A DNA stretch of 64,000 nt from Apostichopus japonicus (GCF_037975245.1 NC_092572.1:32771989-32835988); one strand, 5' to 3'; positions 1-42,369 are shown, numbered from the stretch's first letter. Made by a program: numbers and translations. Notes: generated from the sequence alone by a model not told the origin.

Positions 1-340
1 GATATATTGGGACAAGTTGTGAATGGAGTAGATGCACATTTTTCTAAATACCTGTTATGTCATCTAAGGTCACCAAAGGTCAATTATATGGTCAATTCCA
101 TGATAAGGTCAACATCATACCAAAAAATTTAAAATCATTGTACATTAAAATTGTATAAGTTTCCAATAAATAGAATACTTGTAGTTACTAAAAATAATTT
201 TTTCACCCCCGAAACATCATTTGTTTGATTATGGGGTCGGTTACAACAAATGGTTCCCGTTGTAACTAAATTATGAAAAATACAGTGAAATTTCATTTTG
301 TGCAGATTTGTACATAGTAATCATAGATATCATCAGTTTT

Positions 341-1027
341 TTGGACTAATTATATTTGCTATAGCATAGTGCTCAATTTAAAGCTTCAATTTTTTTTCGA
401 CATCAAGGCATTAGACAATAGTGGTGAATTGAAAACACCCTCGATTTACTGTCACGCGAGTCACAAAATTTACTGTTTTTTTTTTTTCCTCCTTGCCTGC
501 ACAATAGTTTTACTCCAAATAATGAATATCAAGTCTTCACATAGACACCAAAAGGATTACTGAATTTTCCTTTCCAGAAGATATTCAAATTTTGCGGAAA
601 ATCACCCTTTATGAATGTCACGAGAGTCACGTCACGCGAGTCACGTCAAATCAAGATAGTGTTTCTACCTATTAACTGTGTGTTGGACTAATTATATTTG
701 CTATAGCATAGTGCTCACTTAATAGCTTCAATTTTATTTTGATATCAAGGCATTAGACAACAGTGGTAAATAGAAAACAGTAAACACCCTCGATTTACTG
801 TCACGGAGTCACAAAATTGACTGTTTTTTTTTTCCTCCTTGCCTGCACAATAGTTTTACTCCAAAATAATGAATATCAAGTCTTCACATAGATACCAAAA
901 GGACTACTGAATTTTCCTTTTCAGAAGATATTCAAATTTTGCAGAAAATCACCCTTTACGAATGTCACGCGAGTCACGTCACGCGAGTCACGTCAAATCA
1001 AGATAGTGTTTCTACCTATTTACTGTG
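341..1027 (+). repeat. Tandem duplication, two copies of about 342 bp
   Basis: Copy 1 (341-682) and copy 2 (683-1027) both start TTGGACTAATTATATTTGCT and end with a segment reading GTTTCTACCTATT(A/T)ACTGTGTG. They run in parallel with few substitutions and small indels. One is a one-base loss inside a GTCACGCGAGTCAC motif at 800-812. Little divergence suggests a recent local duplication. Confidence 0.85.
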
Positions 1028-2140
1028 TGAAAATTACAGGGATGTTATATAGTTTGATGAATGAATCACTGATTAAAGATATCATATATGCATTCCCCTT
1101 TAATTAGGCAACTTGAATAATATGGGCACACATAATGCAACTAATTATCATAATTTCATTTGAAATATCAGAATTTAAAATCATGAATATTTATTCGCAA
1201 TATAATGCCTATTTTATCACCACATTTGGAAAGTTAGCACATGTCATTGACTTTTTAGTATTACACTAAAACATAATCTATATTTGTATCTGGCAATGCC
1301 ATGTGCTATGACTTGACAACCTTAAGGTCTTTAACTGCTCAATCATTCCCAAAATCCTATGAGCGAATGTATCTTCTCAAATATTACACTTTTGGTTTAT
1401 TCAAATATGACAAATGAGAATGGTAATTTGAATCACATTTTGATAGATCTGTTTCTTCTATAACTTTCAAATGAGTGACTTCAACAGACTAAATATTGTT
1501 ATAAATATTAATTGACAAAATATATTGCCTGAACAACTGTACTACCCGTACAGTATATTACCTACTGTCTGCAGTCATGAAGGTAACTCGGGGACATTAA
1601 TATCATCTGGACATTCCCAAGGGAAGTACCTTTTGGACACTTTCTAGACCAATGGAATGTTATATTTCACTATGCAAGATCTGTACCTTCAATTCACTAC
1701 TGCATTTGGTCTAGAACTATCCAAAAAGTGAACTTGTCACGCGAGTCACGTTTTCTTGTCACGCGAGTCACAATACATCTTCATCGTTATTTTCATGCGT
1801 TTCAACTTTTTTTCAAAGTTGCATAGCAATTGAGGTAGAGGTATTTTTCAACTTCGGTATGATTATAAAAAGTGGTTGGAAAATTTTTAATAAGACATAA
1901 GAAATCGAACATTTGTGTGTGCATTCTGATTTTTGCTAATAGTAACTGTCACGCGAGTCACGTTTAGTTTTTCGCCAATTTCACCCCCAATACTTGAGGT
2001 ATAAATATTTTTTCTCTACTGTTGTAAGCATTAAGGCGTACATTCACTGCTACATTAATGCTTTTCTCCCAGGTAATTTCTTTATTTGTTTAATGATATC
2101 AAATAGAGAGGAATTTTAGTAAAAATGTCACGCGAGTCAC
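451..2140. repeat. Cluster of ten GTCACGCGAGTCAC motifs
   Basis: Exact copies of the 14-mer are at 451, 631, 964, 978, 1736, 1758, 1948 and 2127. Variants are at 617 (GTCACGAGAGTCAC) and 800 (GTCACGGAGTCAC). The motif is two GTCAC boxes around GCGA, and two pairs are placed head to tail with no spacer. It is GC-rich and contains CpG in otherwise AT-rich DNA. Function unknown. Confidence 0.8.
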
Positions 2141-4803
2141 CATGGAATTGACCATATGGCTCAAAATGTTTTTTTGGGGGGCAATAACTTGTGAAACTCC
2201 CACTGATGGGGTCTGAGATGGTTGACTTTTTAGGACTAGTTGTGAATCTAGGTTAAGCGATCATTTCCAACATAACAGTCATGTGATCCAAGGTCAACAA
2301 AATTCAATTATGGGTCAAAAACTCAATCTCCAAACTGATCAAAATTGTCCATGGTTGACCCCTGTGCGAACCTCATGCGCAAAGTTATCAGAGGTCAAGC
2401 TTTTGTTTGGTTTTGAGAGGTGGACTTCTGTTGACCTCACATGACCTTGGAATAGCGCCTCCAGTAACCTGTATTAGTTTTTAGTTGAATATTTGAATTT
2501 ATGACCATGGGGTGACTCCTGTGCAACCAAAGTTATTAAGTACAGTTAGGATGATTCTGCAAGTTCTTATAAACAAATCTAACAAAAGTCAACAAATTCT
2601 CAAAAGGACCAATCACTGATTTGTGATATTTATGGCAATGATATCGTGTGTGTACATTCAACCCTGAAATAACAATTTTAGGATAGTGCTTCTAAAGTCC
2701 TTATAAGCAAGGAACCATAGTGCCCTTGGGCTCTTGTTTAGTAAAAAGATGAATCCTGCTTTCATGAAGGTCAAAAATGGGAAATTCTTGTAAAAATGAT
2801 AACTATGAAAGAGAAACATGGATGGGTCTCACTGTAGTCTAGCACACGAATATCCCTCAATTGATTAGGTGAACTCTTTATCTTTTGATCGTGGTCATAG
2901 GTCATTTGAGGTCAGCAGGGACAAAATATGTGAAAGCCTTGTAATTTTAAACAATGTCTCGATTCGCAACCAGTTATTTCATCAAACCTTTAATGTAGTT
3001 TGCCATTTTGGTATCTTATTCAGTTCCTATGCTGAAAGCATCAGGAACCTATATTAAATTTCAAGTTTGCTTGTACAGTACTGTATTTGTATTACTGTGT
3101 CTGCATGTGATGCCTAAACACAAAAAATGTCAAGACTCCAGCCAGTTGGATTTGGCGTATAACAAGCAACAATGTTTCTTAAACTTTACACATGCAGTTT
3201 ACAATGCCATCTAGCCAGAGTTTGAAGTGGGAGAGGGAGTCTGATGTCCCCCTGAAAGAGGGGTCTCAGACACAGTATTGTCCACCCATTGGATAATTTC
3301 TCTGGATTAGGGGTTAAACGCAAAATGTGTCTATCAATTCCAACATTCTAACTGCATTGTGCAGTTTAAGATTTCATGTTTTTGAACAGACTGTGGCTAC
3401 AGCCCAGCACATACACCAAAGCAACTTCGAGGACATTCTAGATTAGTTTTGTTAGAAAATGACAGACAATGGCTACAGTACAGTCCCCTGTACACATTAA
3501 AGCATGTTTACTGTAGATGACATCCAACAGGACCAAAACCTTAATAAATTTGTAAAACATCACAAATGTGCAGTGTAGACTACAGTATACACACTTAACA
3601 TTAAACCCCTACAGTATACATCTCAATACCTCTATGTATATATATTGTAATACTTGACAGCATCATGGTGTTTGCTTCTTCTGCCACATTGCTTGATCAA
3701 TGCTCTTGAAATATTTTCCCTTGGTACTACATAGAATCGTTTACAGAATGTAATGTTTTGTAGCCGCAAAGCATTTCAGCCACAAATTATGAGGCAATTA
3801 TGGCTTAATTTGGTGCATTGATCATCTGTGGTTACATCTCATCTGATAGAAGGTTACATCTAGGTGTCAACCACAGTTTTGCTGTAACCACCTGACCTAC
3901 TGGTTCCAGAGATGCTTGCAAGCAGTAAAGCAATAAACAAAGGATGTTAGGCATCTGAAGTTTAGAGAGCTCTGTGCAAACGTGACCAGTAATACCACCA
4001 GTAGCCGGAAGTGTCTTACAGTTTCCTTCTGACCTGGCAGTAAAGCCTTGATTTGACAATGGAGTTACAAAAGTCTAATCATCTTAGATTGAACTGTTGC
4101 AAAGATATTGTTTGCTTGAAAGTACTGTATATTATACAATTGTGAAATCATATCAAGTTTGAAAGGTCTTCTTTCAGTGAGCAGATAGCTAGTGCTCTTT
4201 TAACGATATTTTGTTTGTTGGAATTGGCTTTAAAGCACTGTACATAATGAAGGATATACATATTGTTTGTCATTAAATCATTCTGTAAAGTAGAATAGAT
4301 CAGTAATTACTTTTGCACATTACACTGAGTCTGTGTGCATTGAAATGTCTGTTAACAAATATACCCTAAATAATGTACATCTACAATAACCTTCTTACTT
4401 CCTTATTAGATAGAGGTCATAGGTCAGTTCACCTAAATATCAATAAGAAACAAATGGGAGAACACACAGTTAACTTTAGATGTGGTTTTGTAGATTTTCT
4501 TTCCTTCCTTACAATATATGTGATGTACAGTATATCCCATTAAGCCGATCAGAGGTCAATACCTATAGTAGCTGCTTTGACTTCATTTAGTGTGAGGATC
4601 TTCTGTGGGAGTAACCAGAATCTTACCCTCTTATGTGGAGTTAACGAGAAGTTCCAGTCTCAGACAAGCTGTTGGTTACATCTCAAACATCACTTTTCAG
4701 AAATCTTCTGACCAAGGCTAGTCTAAAATGAAAGTAATTGATGTGATTAGTTGGCAAAGATTTACTAAATCAATGGATTGATTGTTGTTTCTCTCTTCCA
4801 TAG

Positions 4804-33304
<28,501 letters not shown>

Positions 33305-33816
33305 CAAGGTAAGTATTTAATGTAATTATATAAATACCTCAAAGGAACTTAGAAATTAATTACATAACTGTTTCATACATTATTACTTCCTGTTACAGAT
33401 ACATGTACAGTAAATTTGATTTCCTTCTGCAAAATTAAACAGCAAATAAACTGTTGAGAAACTCAATATCACCACTTTCCCATTAAATGAAGTGGACAGA
33501 TGGAATCAAATTTCAGTGTTCCAGGTAATCTAATCATACATCTTTTCACTGTAAACTTACAAAGCTGCTGCCTATGTAAGACACCTAGTATCATCCTCAA
33601 CTACAAAATATCACTCATTGTTGTGACTATCTTGTATTTGTCATCTCTGTGTAGGATATACTTTTTTTGTTTAAATTTCAGTGCCGGAAAGCTTTCTTCA
33701 TGGGTGCTTATTTTTTAAACAAAAAATATCTGTATTAAGAAGTTTTTGGGCCATTTGCATATAGAACCTTTTGAACATCAAATTTCATTTTACTAAACTC
33801 TTTTCTTCCTTTTTAG

Positions 33817-34042
33817 CCACTATCCAAAATGATAACTGGTGATTGTTGAGATCCAGGCAAGTGCTTTGCCAACTAACAGAGGTAGAAATCTCCAGCCAAA
33901 CTGTTCTGTTTGTCAGAATGTTCTCCAGTTTTCCTCTTTTCTTGGAGGAATGAATGTGAAAGTGACTTTCAGTGAGGCAATGTGTAGTGTTCTTGACAAC
34001 GCGTTGACAGATTCTTGTGGAATGGAAATATGTTATGTAGAA
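33817..34042 (+). other. Probable 3'-UTR exon 1 of the NLR-like gene
   Basis: The acceptor is TTCTTCCTTTTTAG and the donor is GAA|GTAAGTAT. It follows the stop codon of the Death-domain exon. It has no ATG-started reading frame that survives splicing to the next exon. Supported by splice signals only. Confidence 0.5.
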
Positions 34043-34779
34043 GTAAGTATATTTCAAACATTGTAACTGTACATAATACCTAATATATGAAGCTATATGT
34101 GAGCTGATCATTGCTCCCTTCAATTGATATGAACATACAAATTATATTTCAATGAACCATGTCAAGAAACACGCAAAACTCAGAATTCTCTTAAAGCAAT
34201 TAAATTAATTTATAGTTGCAGATTTTTTTAATTCCTACTTGGATTTTTGTTAATTTCAGCTTTTAAACTAATATTAATAACATACATCAATTTAGAATAA
34301 GAGACTTACATTTATAATCAACTACCATCTTAGCCAACGCTATAAGTGCGCTTACCCATTCTAATGTTAACAGAATATCATATCATAGTTGACAGTATGA
34401 CTGAATGGTATGACAGTATGAACGTCAGCATCTCATATGGTATGTTATCTATTCATAGATTTGTCAGATATCCAGAACTATTATATTTCCCTAATTTACT
34501 TGAGTGAATTCCTTGCATGATATAATGAATGTGGTAATGTAACTTTGGTTACATATGTAAACAGCTGTCATAATATCTGTAGTACTATTTACTGCACTTC
34601 ATGAAAACATTGTGCAGTAATTGAGTCACTAGTAATATCCGAGACCAAAAATCCAAAAAAGAAGTATCATATGAAATGTATGTTTTTTTGGCAGATACTG
34701 TTTTTGGCTCCTTGCCGAAATCAAAAGAACCTTTGTAGTCAGGTCGGCCTCTGTGTATGGGTGTGTGTGACTCTTTAGT

Positions 34780-35270
34780 TTGTATGCATGATAACTTCAC
34801 AAGGGAATGATTGATGAATGTCATACTTGATGGGTGGGTGGTCCACAATGAGTTGATGAATCCTATTGATGTTGTTGCTCATATCATGAATATTAATGAG
34901 GTCATAGGATGAAACAGCAAAATATTCCAATTGTAATAACTTGACAATCATGAGTCACAGTTTCTTCAAGTTCAAACATGAGTATGTTATTGGTAGGTTG
35001 CCTACAAATGGCAATGTGGGTTCCAATATGATGTCTGTATTTTTGAGGAGGTGTGGCTTAACAATATTACGGTTACAAATGTGTATGATTAATAACTTCA
35101 CAAGGCAATTATTGACCATTACAATTTTTAGTGAGTAGTTGAACGTAATTGTTTTCTGTGCTCATGTCATGACTAATGATGAGTACCGGATGAGGATTAT
35201 TTTTCAAATTGCAGTTACTTATGTAGAAATCATATGTTTGATCTTCAAAACTGGATCAGTGATATTTGTA
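34780..35270. repeat. Two diverged copies of a dispersed intronic repeat
   Basis: ATAACTTCACAAGG(G/C)AAT and GCTCAT(A/G)TCATGA(A/C)TA(A/T)T-like words occur in the same order near 34,790-34,900 and 35,090-35,180. It is intronic between two UTR exons. No coding sequence seen. Confidence 0.4.
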
Positions 35271-35891
35271 GGTAGCAGACACATGTTGATGTGTGCTAAT
35301 ACAATGCATGGTTCATTCATAGATATAAAGAGCCCTGGCTAGCATTATTTTGGTAACAACAATTTGTACACATAACTTCAGGGGATGCTTCATTATTACA
35401 TACTTAGAATGTTCCCTGTTAATCAATGAGCAGCAGCAAGGAACTATGGAATGTTTACGTTCTGGTTCTAGATATGCACTCAACCAAGTAAATGAAGCTT
35501 GCTGTGTTTTTATTTATATTTCTCTGATTTCTAACATGTATATTGACCCCCCCCCCCACCTAGTGACTTGTTACTTACACTGGACTGATATCAATCCATT
35601 TCTGTACTAAGAAAATAAGACTACATGACAGAAATGCAATACATAGGAATAATAGGAACTATTAAAGCAATATTTCAAGTTGATATACTTTAGTTGATAT
35701 ACAAATTTTCTGCGTCTTTAGGTTCATAACACATTCTTGTAGCCCTTTGTATCACCAGAATATGACATTTGTGAGGTATTTTTGTGTAAATACAGGCTGC
35801 TTACAGCTGAATTTATGATGATGAAATTGAAATTTAGCTAGAATCTTCCTTTTTTTCTTGTTATACAATGTTTAACTCCCTTTTTCTACAG

Positions 35892-36056
35892 AGGAAAAAT
35901 ATCGTTTTTATCTAAAAATGAAGACATTCAGAAAATATATCAGATTTCAAAGGATATATCTCTACGAAGATTTTAACGAGGAGAGCTTTTGAAGAATATT
36001 TGACATCGCAGTGGTACCGCCACTCCAGGGAAGAATCAAGGGTTCAGCCAGTCAAA
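35892..36056 (+). other. Probable 3'-UTR exon 2
   Basis: The acceptor is CCCTTTTTCTACAG and the donor is GTCAAA|GTAAGT, both strong. Not coding in any frame continuing from the gene. Confidence 0.45.
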
Positions 36057-37281
36057 GTAAGTTACAATCAGTCAAGTGAATTAATCAGCCATATCTTGAT
36101 TGAGGGACAAGAAATTGAAATGATTTTTTGCAATTAACCAAATATGTAACAGTTTTTAATTTTTTAAATTTTCATATAGATTTAACATTGTTTGTGACCT
36201 CAATATCCATTTAAAATGTGGGAATAAGTTTATAATTTCGTTTTCTCTTGAACTTATGCTGCAACCTTTTTTATTTACTTTGTATTAAGTTAGCAGTCTG
36301 GATTTGATTGGTGTTTTGATACCAGTTAGTATATATCTGAAATCAGTCTCAAGTCAGATAGTCAGAAATAGCAAGTAAACAGTAAACATATATTGATTGG
36401 GTGTGAAGGAATGTGATCCAGGTTGACCTTCTGGTAGGTTAAATGTTTGTGGAAAACTGATATCATTATGGAAATGTAGATGGACTTGAATAAGGGTAGG
36501 CAAAACAGATAGTAACTTTTGTTTGGCAATTTGGAAAAGTAAACAGAAGACTATGGCGTTAAAAGCTTGTGCAGATTGGCTATCCCAGACCTGGCACCAC
36601 CCTCCACAGGGTACAGCCTTCCAAACTAGAGCCCACCTAGTGAGTGTCGTCTCCACAGAGGGGTTAAACTCGAAAGAAAACTCCAGCCACAAAATACCCT
36701 AAACTAGTGGACCTCCCTGGATTGTGTTGAGCATCTTCTCTGCATCAGACAGTCTGCAATGACAAAATAAATATATAATTATAAAGTTAAGAATCAGGAT
36801 ATAGAAACAGACTTGGTAATCTGTATCTACGTGACAGGTCATTTTCTGAACTAAAATCCTTTTCCAGGGCAGTTCGATAATTAAGTTGGAAATCCATCAT
36901 TGGAATGATGGTGTCATACTTTCTATTCTTTGTTCCAATATTAATACAATAGTGAAAATGGTTTAATATATTTGGAATTGGCTGCAATAGATGTACTAAA
37001 TAACCAACCTCAGATAAAAAAGATCGTTTTCTCTGCAGTGAAGCTCTGATGATGGACCAACCGTGATCATTCTTATTATAAATGTGTAGTTTAATCTTAC
37101 AAATTAAATGTGTTTATCTTAAGCCTATCTTAATAAATGTTTTACTTTGTACTAGATGTATAATTCAACATAGAAATGAATAATCACTAAATAAAAACTG
37201 AAACCAAACTGACAAGAAACTGTGAAATTAATCGATTTGAAATAAATGACTTTTTTAAAACTGGTTTCTTCTTTTCCATAG

Positions 37282-38715
37282 ACAGTTTTGAATTCGAGAC
37301 AATCAGGAGAGCAACGTGTCAACTTGAAGGCCAGACCATCCAACAGACCAGACCTATCATTTCTAAAGTTTTGCTCCAAGGATGCTCGTTAAGAGATTGA
37401 GACAAGTATGACATCAGAATTGTTAGTCATGGACTCGGTGATCTATCACAGTACTGAAAATTAACTTGATACCCAAATTTGTTGTAACTTTGAGGTCAAT
37501 AGACAAAGTGTGTATATACGGTTCGCTTAAAGCTATCTTTATATAAGCTTTGAAGAAGATGTACACTGTTGTAGCAAAGACACAAACTTTATATCTAAAG
37601 GAAAGTACTTCAAGCGTTCATCCTGTCTATGCCTGAGAAATAATCCAAGTGGTGCAATGTGTACTAACCTAGCTGGGGGCACCAACTTTGGTACAACATC
37701 TGTGGCACTAGAGTACTGCTACTTTAAAGGAACCAGCTCTGCTATTTTGACCAAAAGTTATTATCAGCAGACAGGTCTAAGACCTACTCTACCTGCAAGC
37801 TACAACCTTGAGTATGATGTTATGTGAAAACAAAGTTGATGAAGTACCACATGCCATTGGTTCGCTCAACCAGATCTTTCTTCCCGAGCTCCCTTAAACA
37901 GCACTCAAGGATTATCACAGTGTTTTATCATAATGATTTACTCTGTCAATCACAATTGACAGAAATAATTTCCTGCTGGATGATAAGGTCAAGGTTTATT
38001 TCAGTGTATGGTAATATTGTATTTGTATATGGGTGAAGTATATTTGGACATGTTACTTTATTGATAACTGTTTGGAGTGTACAACAAAAGCAATACTTTA
38101 GAAGTAGTCTTCCAGTCACAATAGGTTTTGTATGATAAAACGTTTGCCTTGTTTCAGTAATGAGTGGGAAATGGGGCCAAAGGTCATTTCAGTTCAAAGC
38201 AGAGTTGTGTTTTTTTTCTAATGGTATGAATACGGAAGTTGCTTACGTATTTTGGAAATGGACATAAGTAGGACAATCAGCGATATGTAATGTTGGCTTA
38301 TTCCTTGCTACACACTCAGCAACATTGAATGTTGTATTTCATGGTATATTAACTATGAACCATAATAGAAGGTGAAAGTCACTTTGCAAAAGTCAACTTA
38401 ACTGCATTGCAATATCGCTGATGATATAGTAGAAATCAATGGTTCCTTGATGTCAATAAAACAGCACAACCTGGCGTGGTCTTGTAGGCTAAAGGATGTG
38501 TCTAATTACCCCATCTAAACCACTCAACTGCATGTTTGACATTTCTGTGTAATGAGGTTTTCTAAGCTTTTCTAAAGATTTCCCGACTGTTTTATCTTGA
38601 TAATAGCAATGCTACTTTTTGGTTAAAGTCTTGGTTGTAATTTATGTAACTTTATAACTTTATATGTGCTCATATAATCAGGTTAACAAAATAAACAGAT
38701 GGAATAGAGAAATGG
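37282..38715 (+). other. Probable terminal 3'-UTR exon with poly(A) signals
   Basis: The acceptor is TTTCTTCTTTTCCATAG. AATAAA occurs at 38455-38460 and 38690-38695, with further copies near 39,288 and 39,593, so the exact end is uncertain. No coding frame recognised. Confidence 0.4.
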
Positions 38716-41431
38716 GCCTCTGAAATCATGTACAGTGGTTTGAGAACTACTTGTAAGTAAACCCATCCTAGTAAGAGCTCTCTTGCATTTTATGAGGTTT
38801 ATGTCCTCCGAAGTCAATGTAACTCAAGGTTGTGTCCATTATATAGTAAAGCGTGAATGAACTTCGTACATTGTATGTTGATCTACTTTAGTATGTGAAA
38901 ACTCTTGCATTTTCTGGTAAAACTTCATTTGACGCACATAGAAGTGAAAGTGTGAAATATCGTGTACATTGTTACATATTTAGTATATAGATCCACCTTA
39001 ATGAATAAGAGGACTTTATTGCTTTGTGGATATGAATGGTCTTTTTCAGTCGTCAGAGTTCAGTCTGAAAACCCTGCAAACTTAATAACAACAGACGATA
39101 TAACTTGAATGACCATACGTATGACGGTACGTTGTAGATCCACCGTCTTGAGTTGTGTTGTAATTGCAGGTCAAGGGTCATTTCAGTCAGCAGAGGTCAA
39201 CAAGTGAAAGTCTTTTAATTAATAACTGATATCGTAAGTAATCCATGTCTACCATACGCTATATGTAGCGCTTATTGTAACTACAATAAATCCTGAAGTG
39301 AAGGTGATATGTTGTCTTTAAATCCATCATCAACTCTACAAGATATTTGCGATGTTCATTCTTATTTGCATAAACCTCGTATGCATTACAACCGTAATGG
39401 TTCAGTACAAGAACGGTTATCGTTTTTGCTTTTTGTTGGTTTGTTGGTCAGATATTTGATCTGAGAATGGAGATGAAATTCCCTCAAACTTTAGGATAGC
39501 TCCAAAGGTAAAAGTTGGATGAACGTCATTGCCTGAGATGTAATTTCACAAGAGCCTTAAGTGGAAAATCCAACCTCCTGCAGATCGTGTTTGAATAAAA
39601 TATGACTTAAAGAAATACAAAATCGGTTTTACTTTTTTGTTGCGTACTAAAGATTTATTGTATAATACAGTATTTGCCCCCCCCCCTACAAACAATATGC
39701 AATAGACATATAACAATAATTAGTCTCATTTTGAGCAACAAAGGACGGTGATGGGGGGGGGGGGGGGTTGGGGGTGACTGTATCAATCAATTATACAAGA
39801 ACCAAATGTGGAAAAGATAGGGGTGTGGTCAATGTTTGACCGTCTTCTTTCTTCAACGTCCGTCATCCCCTCCATAGCTCTCATCATGCCATCCATACTG
39901 GTCCCCTCCCTTCAGTATCATCGTCCCCTTCAAATACAGGTTATCGTGACTATAGGTATAAGCAGGAAGTTGTTATGGAAAGCTGCCCAACAAAACCCCA
40001 AAACGGTATTATAATGGAGGTGTGTAGGCAAGGCTATATGAACACATGCTTCGTTACACATCATATGAGAACGCTGAACTGACCTCACTAGAATACGTCA
40101 CGCAATTTGATTAACGGGATAATGTACTACAAATTTGAAATGTTCATTTTAATACAAACAAAATGAGAATATATGAATAAATCCATTCCCATTCCTCTTA
40201 GTTGTATTTTGTTACCTATTGGAATCAAAAGGGCCTACACGTATCCGTGTAAAGAAACCCACTGAAGTTTTTTTTTTCATAATTATGCATATCCTAAACG
40301 CAAATACCATAAACAGTTTATTAACGTATATGATCCAGGGGATAAAGGAATTAAAGGGATTTGGTCATGTTTATTAGAACTACATACTTTAGGGAGTAAC
40401 CAGTGTGTGACCGTAATGTGGTAACCACGAGGTCACTGGTTTGAAACTCATTCTAGCCCAAATTTGAAAATCATACTCTTTAATTTCTGTTCAAGATTTA
40501 ATACGTTTACATCGTGTCACAACTATATATCTTTTAAGTGGATGTCAATTTTAACTGTCAAATGTCGCATTCAGATTGTCACATTATTGACGTAGAACAA
40601 ACTGCACACGTCTACAAACCAGCAGTATATCATAAACAGCCAATGAAGGACGCATGAGGTATACACTTCGACATTTTGAAGTATCCTGACCGATCTAGAA
40701 AATATTGCCGCATTTTGTAATAATGTCACGCAGTTTATATCATGCCGTTCCAGGCGTTCCTACAAACTTTTGGCTAGAAAGTGACATAGGAAATCCTTAA
40801 AACCCAATAATGTGGACTAGATTGTTGACGAGGGCAAGAGCCTTACCACGAAGAACATTATTTTCGCAGGCGCCCAACAAGCGATCTGATCGGTCCCCCC
40901 CCCCTCTCCCCCAACTCCCTTACTTTGATATGGATTTTCACAATACTGACCCGAATATAACTATCGCAAAACTTAACTTAATATTATTGTGGATTGAAGA
41001 TTTAACATTTTAAAATAAGTAATTTTATACAAGTTAACACATTTTAAAATTGTAACATTAAAATAACTCTATTAATACGTACTTTTTAAGGTATTTGGCT
41101 TTCTTAACAGTAGCTATGTACAGAATGTACATTAATCTATATACAAATAGCAGTTTTAATAAATATACTTCTTTCATTATATGGAAATCTCTCTTCATGC
41201 TATCAATTTCGAATCGATGTTGATGATATCAAACTCGATTATGTGTTGATACTTTCAAATCCTCATCTGTGTCGATGTTATCAAACTCCAATATATATAT
41301 ATTAATGAAATTATTGTTCGTGAATCTCATTTTCTATATAATATAAACGCGAGTCCTTGTTCTTGTTATCATACGCGGATCTCTGTTGATGCTATCAAAC
41401 GTAAACCTCCATTGTACCTTACAAGAACCTA
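38716..41431. other. Intergenic region without supported genes
   Basis: Contains AGGTCA-type repeat sequence at 39,171-39,210, C and G runs (39,679; 39,756; 40,896) and a SINE-like fragment (40,395-40,460). An open frame at 40,810 begins with an Arg-rich segment but has no recognised continuation. Confidence 0.4.
40395..40460 (+). repeat. Possible tRNA-derived SINE fragment
   Basis: The text TAACCACGAGGTCACTGGTT followed by TGAAACTC resembles the region up to the B box (GGTTCGAAxCC) of tRNA-derived SINEs. GTAATGTGGTAACC, just before it, could be a decayed A box. The anticodon part appears deleted. No tail or target duplication seen. Confidence 0.3.
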
Positions 41432-41441
41432 TGATGCTACT

Positions 41442-41821
41442 CAAGGGCGTAGGAACCGGGGGGGCTGGGGTGGGGTGGGGGGTGGCGCCCCCCAGTGAAA
41501 AATGTGGAGGGGCGGAAGTATCATTCCGCCCCCCCCCCCGGTTCGCAAGTCAGAAAACCCCTTTTCATTTCCAAATGAGAAAAAAAATCTCATTTGGAGC
41601 ACCAAATTGCATCTAAGGCCAGGTGAAAATACAAAATTAAGTTTACAAAATAGAGTGGGTGTTGAAGTGTGCTATATTGCACCAAATTGCATCTGAGGCC
41701 ACCTGGAAGTGCAAAAAATTCCAAAGGGGAGGGGAACACCCATTCCCTTTAGACCCCTCCCCCAGGCCGGCCATCAGTCTTCACCCCCCCCCCCCCACTC
41801 AAAAGTACCTTCCTACGCCAC
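41442..41821. mobile_element. 380-bp inverted-repeat element with 10-bp target duplication
   Basis: The ends share GGCGTAGGAA in inverted orientation (left CAAGGGCGTAGGAACC; right CTTCCTACGCCAC). The direct repeat TGATGCTACT flanks it (41432-41441 and 41822-41831). Inside there is a tandem pair beginning CACCAAATTGCATCT (about 41,598 and 41,680). It has no coding capacity, so it is a non-autonomous DNA transposon. The 9-10-bp duplication would fit a Mutator-like or Merlin-type mover. Confidence 0.75.
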
Positions 41822-42369
41822 TGATGCTACTGGACACCAATCTCTGTTAATAAGTAGCCCGAGCATATCGTAACACATCGTAACACTAATCTGTGCCGAT
41901 CCTATTGCACCAGGCGAATCTCTATTGTTCGTACAGTAAACGCGAAGCTTTGTTGATCCTATCGTTATTCGTTGATCCAATATGACGCTATTCTTTGTTA
42001 ATCATATAGAGACGCGAATTTCCATTGATCTTAATAATCTTTAATGTTGAACCTTTCGCAATATTTCGTTGAAAACCAACTGTCAACTATGTCCAGGTTC
42101 TACGGCTTCTGCTATATAATTTAATGCAAGTTGATTTCATTCCTATCTGGCAACAAGTAAACTGCTCAAGTTGCTCACATAGCGTGTCAGTAAATATTTA
42201 CTGAAAACAAATTTTAGGATACGAATTTTCATACCTAACTTAAACACTTGGTTTGACCACATTCAATGCTTCATATACACTAGGAATAGTACATAATTAT
42301 AGAATATTCATTTTATATTGAAATTGTTCACCAACTGTACAATTACGCGTGACGAATAGTGTAAAGTAA

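Larger units (their letters stand above)
1..4803. other. Non-coding region upstream of the NLR-like gene
   Basis: No supported coding exon is visible. The stretch holds a tandem duplication (341-1027), a cluster of GTCACGCGAGTCAC motifs (451-2140) and AGGTCA-rich dispersed repeat sequence near 2,270-2,460 and 2,880-2,920. The first exon of the gene that continues at 4804 may lie here or before the window, but I could not identify it or a promoter. The short open frames have no recognisable domain. Confidence 0.5.

Noticed and set aside
33839-34066. Open frame overlapping the first probable 3'-UTR exon
   Set aside because: It has no ATG at its start, and after splicing to 35892 it stops within eight codons. 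Kept as UTR.
40810-41013. Open frame starting with an Arg-rich segment (MWTRLLTRARALPRRTLFSQ) like a mitochondrial presequence
   Set aside because: It runs into a C-rich tract with no good donor and no domain, in a transposon-rich area. Probably chance.
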